DNA from: Pseudomonas karstica
GTDB taxonomy: Bacteria; Pseudomonadota; Gammaproteobacteria; Pseudomonadales; Pseudomonadaceae
Direction of reading: 5' to 3'
Length of the DNA: 37,851 nt
Assembly: GCF_009707515.1 (NCBI RefSeq)
Contig: NZ_WLYI01000045.1
Coordinates: forward strand, 1 to 37,851
In this document: in pieces, positions 15,832 through 23,474 of the stretch
Layout: each line of letters starts with the position of its first letter
Numbering within the stretch: position 1 is the stretch's first letter
The notes under the pieces: model-generated
Database searches by the model: none
The model's input: the letters and a program-made list of their open reading frames with translations, nothing else
Told to the model about the DNA's origin: nothing
Translations under genes and position numbers: made by a program

Positions 15832-17151
15832 ATGTTTAACCGTCGACACAAATCCGACCTGCTGGAAATCGAGCGTTATGCCAGCGCGCTGACCGAAACC
15901 AACGCCAAGCTGGCTGCTATCAGCCGATCCATGGCGATGATCGAGTTCGATCGTGACGGTGTGGTGCTCAACGCCAATGAAAGTTTCTGCAAAGCCATGG
16001 GCTATGGTGCGCAGGAGATTCGTGGCAAACATCACCGGATTTTCTGCGAGGAGTCCTTCTACCGCAGTGCTGCCTACAGCAAGTTATGGAGTGACCTGGC
16101 TCGGGGCGAGCCCATCAGCGGTACCTTCATGCGCTTGAACAAAAGCGGTCAGGAGGTGTGGCTTGAGGCCAGTTATATGCCGGTGTTGGGGCCCGACAAC
16201 CAAGTGCAAAGTGTGATCAAGGTGGCCTCGGACATCTCGGCGCGGGTACACCGCGAACATGAAAACCAGAGCATGATCGACGCCATCGGCCGCTCCATGG
16301 CGATGATCGAATTCACTGCGCAGGGCGAGATCCTCAATGCCAACGATAATTTCCTGAAGACAGTGCAATACTCCCTCAACGAAGTCGTCGGCCAGCACCA
16401 CAGCCTCTTCTGCCATCGCAGCGAAACCGATTTACCGGCCTACAAGGCATTTTGGGCATCGCTCAATCGCGGCGAATATCACTCCCATCGCTTTGAACGC
16501 AAAAACAAGTACGGGCAGACAGTATTCCTCGAAGCCTCCTACAACCCGATCTTCGATGCCAGCGGGCGGTTGTACAAAGTGGTGAAGTTTGCCAGTGACA
16601 TTACCCATCAAGTCACCACCCTGCGCACCGCCGCCGAATCGGCCCACAGCACGTCGGTGCAAAACGACGCCTGCGCCCGCAAGGGGTCGCAAGTGGTGCA
16701 GCAAACCGTGCAGATCATCGAAGAAATTTCCCGTGACCTCAACGAGGCGGCGCTGAGCATCGATGCGGTCAGCAAGCAGTCGGACATCATCGGCAAGATA
16801 GTCCAGACCATTCGTGGCATCGCGGACCAGACCAACCTGCTGGCACTCAACGCCGCAATTGAAGCGGCCCGTGCCGGTGAACATGGCCGAGGCTTTGCGG
16901 TAGTGGCCGATGAGGTACGCAGCCTCGCGGCGCGTACCAGCCAGGCGACGGTGGAGATTGTCGAGGTGGTGCGCAAGAACCACGACCTGTCGCTGAGCGC
17001 GGTGTCGAGCATGAAATCGAGCCTGAGTCGCACCGGGTTGGGGGTGGAGCTGGCTAATGAGGCGGGGCAGGTGATCCTGGAGATTCAGGAAGGCTCACGG
17101 CATGTAGTGGATGCGATCAGTCAGTTCAACTCGACGCTGCAACTGCAGTAA
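15832..17151 (+). CDS. BdlA-like soluble PAS-PAS-MCP signal transducer
   Basis: This 439-aa protein has no membrane segment. Two PAS domains each start with the same element: SRSMAMIEFDRDGVVLNANE (about residue 31) and GRSMAMIEFTAQGEILNAND (about residue 153). Each ends with a PAC-like VIKVASDI or VVKFASDI segment. The C-terminal third is a methyl-accepting signalling domain with the hairpin tip DQTNLLALNAAIEAARAGE near residue 333. This is the architecture of P. aeruginosa BdlA, a biofilm-dispersion regulator, and of soluble Aer-like receptors. Residues that bind heme or FAD cannot be confirmed by eye. It is monocistronic and followed by a hairpin. Confidence 0.85.
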   Translation: MFNRRHKSDLLEIERYASALTETNAKLAAISRSMAMIEFDRDGVVLNANESFCKAMGYGAQEIRGKHHRIFCEESFYRSAAYSKLWSDLARGEPISGTFMRLNKSGQEVWLEASYMPVLGPDNQVQSVIKVASDISARVHREHENQSMIDAIGRSMAMIEFTAQGEILNANDNFLKTVQYSLNEVVGQHHSLFCHRSETDLPAYKAFWASLNRGEYHSHRFERKNKYGQTVFLEASYNPIFDASGRLYKVVKFASDITHQVTTLRTAAESAHSTSVQNDACARKGSQVVQQTVQIIEEISRDLNEAALSIDAVSKQSDIIGKIVQTIRGIADQTNLLALNAAIEAARAGEHGRGFAVVADEVRSLAARTSQATVEIVEVVRKNHDLSLSAVSSMKSSLSRTGLGVELANEAGQVILEIQEGSRHVVDAISQFNSTLQLQ

Positions 17152-17174
17152 CCGATCTACTGGATAACCACGAT

Positions 17175-17211
17175 AAAAGTGTGGGAGTGGCGCCGTCACT
17201 CCTACACTTTT
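17175..17211. terminator. Hairpin terminator between bdlA-like and MFS genes
   Basis: AAAAGTGTGGGAGTG (17175-17189) pairs with CACTCCTACACTTTT (17197-17211), with one G-T pair and a 7-base loop. The A-run and T-run at opposite ends suit termination in both directions for the two convergent genes. Confidence 0.85.
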
Positions 17212-17242
17212 AAGCTGTGTTTACCGTTGTCTGGCAACGCGG

Positions 17243-18652
17243 CTAGTGGGCAATATTCTCCAGCGCCAGGTTGCGGGTGCGCGGGCCGAACCAACCGATG
17301 GTGATCATCACGATCAACATGCTGCTGGCGATAAACGCCAACACGCCCGGCGTGCCCAGATGTTCCAGGAAAAAGCCGATCAACAGGCTGCTGAACACCG
17401 TGGACAAGCGGCTGAACGAATAGCAGAACCCCACCGCCCGGGCGCGGATGTTGGTGGGGAACAGTTCGCTTTGATAGGAGTGGTAACTGAAGCTCAGCCA
17501 GGCGTTGCAGAAGGTGATCATTACCCCACACACCACCAGCCCTAGGGCGCTGCTTTGCAAGGCGAACAGACTGCCGAAGATCATCGCGCCCATGGCCGAG
17601 CCGACGATCTGCCATTTGTTCTCAAAGCGGTTGGCGACCTTGATGAACAACAGTGGCCCCAGCGGATAGGCCAGGGTGATGATGAAGGCGTACATCAAAC
17701 TGTGGGTCACGCTCACACCCTGGCCCGAGAGCAGTGCCGGCAACCAATTGCCGAAGCCGAAAAAGCCGATGGCCTGGAACACATGAAACACAATCAGCAT
17801 CAACGCCCGACGGCGGTACGGCGGTTGCCAGATATCGGCAAAACGCCCGCTGCCCTGGACGCTGACCGCCTCAGGCTCCGGCTCATCCAATGGCTTGCCG
17901 TGATCCTTTTGGCAGCGCGCTTCCAGGTTGTCCATGATCTGCCCGGCTTCGGTAAAGCGGCCTTTTTGCGCCAGCCAGCGCGGCGACTCCGGCAGCCTTG
18001 CGCGCAGCCACCAGATAAACAAGGCAAACACCGCACTGGCCAACACCACCCAGCGCCAGCCAGAGATCCCGAACGGTGCCTGGGGCACTAGCCACCACGA
18101 CATCAACGCCACCGCCGGTACCGACAAAAACTGCACGAAAAACGCAAAGGCAAACGCCGAGCTACGCATGCGCTTGGGCACCAGCTCCGAGAGGTACGCG
18201 TCGATGGTCACCAACTCGATACCCAGGCCGATGCCCACTAGAAAGCGCATGCAGATAATCCCCAGCGCCGAACTCTGGATGCCCATCAACACCGTGGCGA
18301 CGGTGTACCAGATCAACGCAAAGGTGAAGATCGTCCGCCGACCCAAACGGTCGGCAATCGGGCTGAGCAGGCTAGCACCGAGAAACAGCCCAAGGAAGGT
18401 CGCCGAGGCAAACGCTGCCTGGTCGGAGAAGCCAAACACCCCTTGGCTACCGGTGTGGAAAATGCCGTCGCTGATCAGGCCAGGGCTGATATAAGCGGTC
18501 TGGAACAGGTCATACAGCTCAAAAAAACCGCCAATCGACAGCAACGCCACGAGACGCCACACGCTGGCAACGGCGGGCAAGCGGTCAATGCGCGCGCTGA
18601 TATGAGCGGCGCGGATCGGGTCGATGGCGTCTGGGGTAGAGAGTGAAGGCAT
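17243..18652 (-). CDS. MFS transporter, sugar-porter/SV2-like
   Basis: This 469-aa protein has 12 predicted membrane helices, with a long central loop (about residues 225-275) between helices 6 and 7. The helix 2-3 loop reads SPIADRLGRRTIF, the MFS A-motif, and LPESPRWLAQKGRF is the PESPR motif of sugar porters and aromatic or organic-acid symporters. A second A-like motif and the SELFPTNIRARAVGF segment lie in the C-half. The substrate is not deducible. Helix-1 residue pattern GGFFELYDLF is as in the SV2-like group. The start codon has only a poor ribosome site, so the exact start is uncertain. Confidence 0.85.
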   Translation of the reverse strand: MPSLSTPDAIDPIRAAHISARIDRLPAVASVWRLVALLSIGGFFELYDLFQTAYISPGLISDGIFHTGSQGVFGFSDQAAFASATFLGLFLGASLLSPIADRLGRRTIFTFALIWYTVATVLMGIQSSALGIICMRFLVGIGLGIELVTIDAYLSELVPKRMRSSAFAFAFFVQFLSVPAVALMSWWLVPQAPFGISGWRWVVLASAVFALFIWWLRARLPESPRWLAQKGRFTEAGQIMDNLEARCQKDHGKPLDEPEPEAVSVQGSGRFADIWQPPYRRRALMLIVFHVFQAIGFFGFGNWLPALLSGQGVSVTHSLMYAFIITLAYPLGPLLFIKVANRFENKWQIVGSAMGAMIFGSLFALQSSALGLVVCGVMITFCNAWLSFSYHSYQSELFPTNIRARAVGFCYSFSRLSTVFSSLLIGFFLEHLGTPGVLAFIASSMLIVMITIGWFGPRTRNLALENIAH

Positions 18653-18660
18653 GAGGGGAC

Positions 18661-18682
18661 ATTCCAGGTAGTGAGCTGGAAT
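18661..18682. promoter_or_regulatory. Inverted repeat ATTCCAG-N8-CTGGAAT before MFS gene
   Basis: Perfect 7-bp arms (18661-18667, 18676-18682) begin 9 bp upstream of the MFS start codon, where a ribosome site would be expected. It could be an operator or a leader hairpin that controls translation. The function is inference. Confidence 0.35.
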
Positions 18683-18869
18683 CTTAGCTTGCTATCGGAA
18701 ATCAGCGCTTGTGAAGTTTGAGGGTTTCACCGGCATATTCGCTGAATTATTGCCGGTAGCTTTTGGATTTCAGGATTTTATGGTTCCAGGGGGGTCAATA
18801 AGTGATCAGGTCCAGGCGCTTGAAGCGGTTGTTGAATAGGTGAGCAATACATTGAGTCCTGAGTAATCC

Positions 18870-19502
18870 TTAGTTGTGTCCGTCGAGGGCGAAGGTCTGG
18901 AAGCCTGGGCGTTGGCTAAGCTTTTCGTAGTAGGTGCTGACAGCAGGGTAGGACGGGTGCTCCATAGGCGTCATCCGCCAGCGGTGTACCGACAGGCCGA
19001 TGAGGATGTCGGCGAGTGTGAAATCATTGCCGGCCACATAGGCGTTGGTTTTTGCCAACTGTTGTTCCAGCAAACCCATCTTGTCGTTCCAGCCGCGCAC
19101 GCCGTCGGCGAGGCGTTGGGGGTCCTGGAAGTCCGGATTTTTGCGCACCCGTGCGTGGAATACATAGCCCCAGGAGGGGTTGAGCTCGGTGGCTTGCCAG
19201 TCCATCCACTGCTCGACCTTGGCCCGTGGCCCTGGCTCGGCGGGCAGCAAGTCATGACGTTGGTGCAGGCCAACCAGATAGCGGCAGATGGTATTGGATT
19301 CCCACAGCACGCCGTTTTCATCGAGGATCACCGGTACCTGGGCGTTGGGGTTCAGGGCCAGGAATTCGGGTGACTGGGTGGGCGTGAAACCGATGCCCCA
19401 GTCTTCACGCTCGTAAGGGATACCCAATTCCTGGCAGGTCCAAAGGACTTTTCGCACGTTGATGGATGAGGTGCGACCCAAGACTTTCAGCGAATGGCCC
19501 AT
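18870..19502 (-). CDS. Glutathione S-transferase family protein
   Basis: This 210-aa protein has an N-domain beginning GHSLKVLGRTSSINVRKVLW; the Ser in SSIN is in the usual catalytic region. NAQVPVILDENGVLWESNTI provides the cis-Pro (VP) and the E-S pair that bind glutathione. The C-domain contains FTLADILIGLSVHRW. I chose the ATG at 19502 with AGGGAAG upstream; the frame stays open through the neighbouring repeats but that extension is repeat-derived and not protein. The substrate is unknown. It is monocistronic. Confidence 0.87.
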   Translation of the reverse strand: MGHSLKVLGRTSSINVRKVLWTCQELGIPYEREDWGIGFTPTQSPEFLALNPNAQVPVILDENGVLWESNTICRYLVGLHQRHDLLPAEPGPRAKVEQWMDWQATELNPSWGYVFHARVRKNPDFQDPQRLADGVRGWNDKMGLLEQQLAKTNAYVAGNDFTLADILIGLSVHRWRMTPMEHPSYPAVSTYYEKLSQRPGFQTFALDGHN

Positions 19503-20198
19503 GGTGCTTCCCTGGCAATGATGAATTGGCAGCGGGCAATTTAGCAGGGGCCAGGAGGAACGGCGAGACATGATCGTTAGCTGCGTGGTGTTTCCTGGTC
19601 CACCAGCTTGCTCATCCTGTAGCCGCTGGCGCAGCCTGCGATCGGCTGCGATCGGCTGCGCAGCAGTCGTTTGGGTCTTGAAATCGCTGAAGGTCCTGCG
19701 GCCCTTATCGCAGCCTCGTGCCTCGACAGCGGCTACAAGGACCGCGCCGATCCCCTGTAGCCGCTGGCGTAGCCTGCGATCGGCTGCGCAGCAGACGCCT
19801 GGGGCCTTGAGATTGCTGAAGGTCCTGCGGCCCTTATCGCAGCCTCGTGCCTCGACAGCGGCTACAAGGACCGCGCCGATCACCTGTAGCCGCTGGCGTA
19901 GCCTGCGATCGGCTGCGCAGCAGACGCCTGGGGCCTTGAGATTGCTGAAGGTCCTGCGGCCCTTATCGCAGCCTCGTGCCTCGACAGCGGCTACAAGGAC
20001 CGCGCCGATCCCCTGTAGCCGCTGGCGCAGCCTGCGATCGGCTGCGCAGCAGACGCCTGGGGCCTTGAGATTGCTGAAGGTCCTGCGGCCCTTATCGCAG
20101 CCTCGTGCCTCGACAGCGGGCGGCTACAGGAACCAGGGTGTTCTTGAGGCGGCGGCCATCACAGGCAAGTCAGCTCCCGCATTGGCCGAGTTTGGCCG
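19503..20198. other. 696-bp gap holding the REPIN array
   Basis: About 515 of these bases are the tandem repeat listed separately. The flanks (19503-19615 and 20131-20198) show no gene, promoter or terminator that I can support. Long open frames crossing it on both strands arise from the 129-bp period being a multiple of three. Confidence 0.7.
19616..20130. repeat. Tandem array of four REPIN units (about 129 bp each)
   Basis: Units start at 19616, 19754, 19883 and 20012 with CCTGTAGCCGCTGGCG. Each unit has a left REP (TGTAGCCGCTGG... to GCGCAGCAG), a spacer, and an inverted right REP ending CGACAGCGGCTACA; a linker AAGGACCGCGCCGATC joins units. Units 2 and 3 are identical apart from the last junction base. 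Unit 1 is 138 bp because GATCGGCTGC is duplicated in it, and its spacer has diverged (TCGTTTGGGTCTTGAAATC). Unit 4 lacks the linker and has an extra GCG near its end. REPINs are usually single or short clusters moved by RAYT transposases; no RAYT gene is present here. Confidence 0.92.
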
Positions 20199-21227
20199 TC
20201 AGCTACTCTCGCGCACTTTCAACTCAAACCCCATGTCCACCACCGGCTTGGCAATCTTGTTGCCCGCCATCAGCGTCAGCAAATGTTCCGCTGCCCGTTT
20301 GCCGATGGCTTCGCGCGGCGTGCTGATACTGCTCAGCCGCGGCACCATGAAGGAGGAAGAGGGCAGGTCGTTGAAGCCCAGCACTGCCACGCGTTCCGGC
20401 ACTTTGATTCCATGGCGCAGGGCTTCCAGGAGGGCACCCTGGGCCAGGTCGTCGTTGCCGAAGAAGATCGCATCCACATCCGGATGGCTGGCCAGCAATT
20501 GCAGGAACAGTTCGCCGCCCAGGCCCACCGACGACGGGCGTGGTGTCAGCAGTTCCAGGGCCGGGTCGTACAGGCCGGCCTGTTGCAGGGCACGACGAAA
20601 GCCTTCGCCGCGCAACAGAGTGCGTTGGTCCAGTTGCGCGCCGATATAGGCCAGGCGTTTGCGGCCCCGAGAAATCAGGTGCGCAGCTGCGGTTTCGCCG
20701 GCGCTGGTTTGCGAGAAACCGACACAGTTGAGGCCGGCGCCGGGGTCCAGGTCCATCATATACACGCATGGCACATTGCTGGACTCGACCATGCGTCGTG
20801 CGCTTTCGGTGCGATCAAACCCGGTCAGTAGCAAGCCCCGTGGCTGATAGGCCATGTAGTTGCGCAGCAGGTTTTCTTCTTCATCCCGGGAATAGTGAGT
20901 GTTGCCGATCAGTACTTCGAAGCCCTTGGGCCGTAGTACCTGATGAATCGCTTCCAGGGTTTCGATAAACAGCAGGTTGGACAGCGACGGCACCAGCACC
21001 ACCACCGACTGGCTCTGGGCCGAGGCCAGGGCGCGGGCGGCGGGGTTGACCACATAGCTCAGTTCGGCGGCGGCTTTCTGGACTTTTTCCACCAGTTCGG
21101 TGGCCACGGTGCTGATGCCACGCAGTGCCCTGGAGGCGGTAATCGGACTGACGCCAGCCAGGCGGGCGACTTCATTCAGGGTAGGGCGTCCCGTCGTGCG
21201 GGTATTTTTATCGTTCTTGGGAGTCAT
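20199..21227 (-). CDS. gntR: GntR, LacI-family gluconate repressor
   Basis: This 342-aa repressor has a LacI helix-turn-helix (NEVARLAGVSPITASRAL, about residues 17-34) with the hinge helix N-P-A-A-R-A-L-A, then a periplasmic-binding-protein-like sugar-acid domain. It should repress gluconate uptake and phosphorylation genes and be released by gluconate or 6-phosphogluconate. The divergent neighbours gntK and gntT and three matching operators support this. I chose the ATG at 21227; a TTG at 21242 would add five residues, and neither has a strong ribosome site. An operator lies 34 bp upstream, pointing to autoregulation. Confidence 0.9.
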   Translation of the reverse strand: MTPKNDKNTRTTGRPTLNEVARLAGVSPITASRALRGISTVATELVEKVQKAAAELSYVVNPAARALASAQSQSVVVLVPSLSNLLFIETLEAIHQVLRPKGFEVLIGNTHYSRDEEENLLRNYMAYQPRGLLLTGFDRTESARRMVESSNVPCVYMMDLDPGAGLNCVGFSQTSAGETAAAHLISRGRKRLAYIGAQLDQRTLLRGEGFRRALQQAGLYDPALELLTPRPSSVGLGGELFLQLLASHPDVDAIFFGNDDLAQGALLEALRHGIKVPERVAVLGFNDLPSSSFMVPRLSSISTPREAIGKRAAEHLLTLMAGNKIAKPVVDMGFELKVRESS

Positions 21228-21260
21228 CAGGCGGCTTGCCAAACAAAAATCGAGGCACTA

Positions 21261-21274
21261 AGGTAGCGCTGTCT
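21261..21274. promoter_or_regulatory. GntR operator 1 (gntR side)
   Basis: AGGTAGCGCTGTCT shares the TAGCGCT core of the other two sites. With the bases before it (ACTAAGGTAGCGCT) it fits the P. aeruginosa GntR consensus as I recall it (AC-N-AAG-N-TAGCGCT). It lies 34 bp upstream of the gntR start. Confidence 0.75.
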
Positions 21275-21412
21275 CCAGAAGCCTGCAAATCCTTGAACAT
21301 CGAGTTGCCTGATTCGCGTTCAAGTTCTTGGAGAGGATGCACGCGTCACTCCATAAAAATGACAAGACGGCGCGGGAAAAGCCTGTTTTTGCACTAGCCT
21401 TAGGGCTGGCAA

Positions 21413-21426
21413 AGGTAGCGCTATCT
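21413..21426. promoter_or_regulatory. GntR operator 2 (gntK promoter)
   Basis: AGGTAGCGCTATCT is a near-perfect palindrome centred 24 bp before the gntK start codon, where it would overlap the promoter or first transcribed bases. It is 152 bp centre to centre from operator 1. Confidence 0.8.
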
Positions 21427-21443
21427 GCGTCCTGAGGTGTTTC

Positions 21444-21977
21444 ATGAGTCAACCTGTTACCGCCCTGGTCATCATGGGTGTTTCCGGCTGTGGCAAGTCC
21501 AGCGTCAGCGAGGCCCTGTGCCAGTTGAACGGCGCCACCGCTATCGAAGGCGACAGCTTTCACCCGGCCGCCAATATCGAAAAGATGAGTGCCGGCCATC
21601 CGCTCAATGACGACGATCGTGCCGGCTGGCTCGATATTCTGTGTGATGAACTGCGCCGCTCGCTTAAAGCCGGCCAGCATCCGGTCCTCACCTGCTCAGC
21701 CCTCAAGAAAAAATACCGCGATCACTTGCGCGAAGCTGCGCCAGGGCTGGCTTTTGTCTTCCTCGAACTGACCCGTGAGGTCGCTGCCGAGCGTGTTTCC
21801 CATCGCCCGGGCCATTTCATGCCAGCGAGCCTGCTCGACAGCCAGTTCGCCACCCTCGAATCCCCGGTGGGCGAGCCGCTGACCCTGGCCTTGAACGCCA
21901 GCGAAGACAGTGTTGAGGAACTGGCCAGACAAACCAACGTTTGGTGGCTGAAACACGGCTTTGAACCCATCAAATAA
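21444..21977 (+). CDS. gntK: Gluconokinase
   Basis: This 177-aa kinase phosphorylates gluconate to 6-phosphogluconate, feeding the Entner-Doudoroff pathway. The Walker A loop GVSGCGKS is at residues 12-19. EGDSFHPAANIEKMSAGHPL is the family's gluconate-binding segment, CSALKKKYRDHLR follows near residue 85, and RPGHFMPASLLDSQFATLE is the lid and C-terminal signature. The start follows TGAGGTG. It is the first gene of gntK-gntT, divergent from gntR. Confidence 0.94.
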   Translation: MSQPVTALVIMGVSGCGKSSVSEALCQLNGATAIEGDSFHPAANIEKMSAGHPLNDDDRAGWLDILCDELRRSLKAGQHPVLTCSALKKKYRDHLREAAPGLAFVFLELTREVAAERVSHRPGHFMPASLLDSQFATLESPVGEPLTLALNASEDSVEELARQTNVWWLKHGFEPIK

Positions 21978-21991
21978 TGGTTTGCCGGAAA

Positions 21992-22005
21992 AGATAGCGC
22001 TATCT
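21992..22005. promoter_or_regulatory. GntR operator 3 (gntK-gntT gap)
   Basis: AGATAGCGCTATCT is a perfect 14-bp palindrome in the 84-bp gap between gntK and gntT. It suggests that gntT has its own GntR-controlled promoter, or that GntR acts as a roadblock. Confidence 0.8.
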
Positions 22006-22061
22006 GCCGGCATGAAATTCAACACCCGCTTTAATAACAACAACAAACAGGAGAGACCCCC

Positions 22062-23414
22062 ATGTTTGGCATGTCCCATGAGTCCTATCTGCTGCTAGAT
22101 GCAGTGGTTACCATTATCGGGCTGATCGTTTTGATCACTCGGTTCAAAGTCCACCCGTTTATTGCGTTGATCATCGCCGCAGGCTTTCTTGGCCTGACCT
22201 CGGGCATGCCTGTGGACAAGATCATCAAAGCCTTCCAGGACGGTTTCGGCGGGGTGCTCGGCTTTGTCGGGATTATCCTGGCGCTGGGTACGATGCTCGG
22301 TAAGATGATGGCCGAATCCGGCGGCGCCGATCAGATCGCCCAGACCCTGATTCGCGCCTTTGGCAAGGAGCGGGTGCAGTGGGCGATGATGTTCGCTGCG
22401 TTCCTGGTAGGCATTCCGTTGTTCTTCGAGATCGGCTTTGTACTGCTGATCCCGCTGGTGTTTATCGTCGCCCGGCGTACCGGCGTGTCGCTGATCAAGA
22501 TCGGCATCCCATTGCTCGCCGGCCTGTCGGCGGTCCACGGCCTGGTGCCACCGCATCCGGGCCCACTGTTGGCGATTGGCGTGTTTGGTGCCGACATCGG
22601 TAAAACCATTCTCTATGGCCTGATCGTTGCGCTGCCGACGGCCATCATCGCCGGCCCGCTCTACGGTACGTTTATCTCCAAGTACATTCCGGGCAATCCG
22701 TCACAGGAACTGGTGGACCAACTGGCTCGCGAGTCGGACTCCAGCACCCTGCCAAGCTTTAGCGTGACCCTGATCACCGTGCTGCTGCCGGTGTTCCTGA
22801 TGCTGCTGAAAACCTTTGCCGACATTGCCCTGCCAGACGGCCATATGGCACGCAACTGGATGGACATGATCGGCCACCCTATCAGCGCCTTGCTGTTGGC
22901 GTTGCTGTTGTCGCTGTACACCTTCGGCCATCGCCAGGGTATTGGTTCCAAGCAGATTCTCAAATTGCTGGACGCCAGCCTGGCGCCGACCGCGGCGATC
23001 ATCCTGATCATCGGTGCCGGTGGCGGTTTCAAGCAGATGCTGGTGACCAGCGGTGTGGGTGACGTGATCGGCCATATGGCGGTGACGGCGCAGATCAACC
23101 CGATCCTGCTGGCATGGCTGGTGGCGGCGGTGATTCGCATAGCGACCGGTTCGGCGACCGTGGCAACCATTACCGGCGCGGGCATCGTGGTGCCAGTAGT
23201 CGGCATGGTACCGGGCGTGAACCTGGAACTGCTGGTGCTGGCGACAGGGGCGGGCTCGTTGATTCTGTCTCACGTCAACGATGCAGGATTCTGGTTGGTG
23301 AAGCAGTACTTCAACATGACCGTGGCCGAGACGTTCAAGACCTGGACGGCGATGGAGACCATTTTGTCCATCGTGGCGCTGGGCTTCATCATGTTGCTGT
23401 CACTGGTGGTCTAG
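22062..23414 (+). CDS. gntT: Gluconate permease, GntP family
   Basis: This 450-aa inner-membrane H+ symporter has about 12-14 hydrophobic helices. Family landmarks are the HGLVPPHPGPLLAIGVFGAD segment near residue 160 and the C-terminal HVNDAGFWLVKQYF segment. It imports gluconate for GntK. CAGGAGAG precedes the ATG. The symbol gntT is used for the GntP-family member next to gntK; gntP or gntU would be equivalent calls. A perfect hairpin follows the stop. Confidence 0.9.
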   Translation: MFGMSHESYLLLDAVVTIIGLIVLITRFKVHPFIALIIAAGFLGLTSGMPVDKIIKAFQDGFGGVLGFVGIILALGTMLGKMMAESGGADQIAQTLIRAFGKERVQWAMMFAAFLVGIPLFFEIGFVLLIPLVFIVARRTGVSLIKIGIPLLAGLSAVHGLVPPHPGPLLAIGVFGADIGKTILYGLIVALPTAIIAGPLYGTFISKYIPGNPSQELVDQLARESDSSTLPSFSVTLITVLLPVFLMLLKTFADIALPDGHMARNWMDMIGHPISALLLALLLSLYTFGHRQGIGSKQILKLLDASLAPTAAIILIIGAGGGFKQMLVTSGVGDVIGHMAVTAQINPILLAWLVAAVIRIATGSATVATITGAGIVVPVVGMVPGVNLELLVLATGAGSLILSHVNDAGFWLVKQYFNMTVAETFKTWTAMETILSIVALGFIMLLSLVV

Positions 23415-23425
23415 ACCCTGAAAAA

Positions 23426-23459
23426 CTGTAGGAGCGAGAGGGACGCCTCGCTCCTACAG
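23426..23459. terminator. Hairpin after gntT
   Basis: CTGTAGGAGCGAG (23426-23438) pairs perfectly with CTCGCTCCTACAG (23447-23459) around an 8-base loop. It lies between the convergent gntT and alaC. It lacks a T-tract. TGTAGGAGCGAG hairpins recur in Pseudomonas genomes. Confidence 0.7.
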
Positions 23460-23474
23460 TGGGTCGGTCGGGCG

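Noticed and set aside
19503..19883. N-terminal extension of the glutathione transferase through the repeats
   Set aside because: The extension is REPIN sequence. The ATG at 19502 has a good ribosome site and matches the usual GST start.
19616..20130. CRISPR array
   Set aside because: The repeat unit is about 129 bp with internal inverted REPs, spacers are near-identical between units, and no cas gene is near.
19570..20649. Long plus-strand open frame with repeated protein blocks
   Set aside because: Its repeats are the 129-bp REPIN units translated; 129 is a multiple of three, so the frame stays open by chance. It also runs antisense into gntR.
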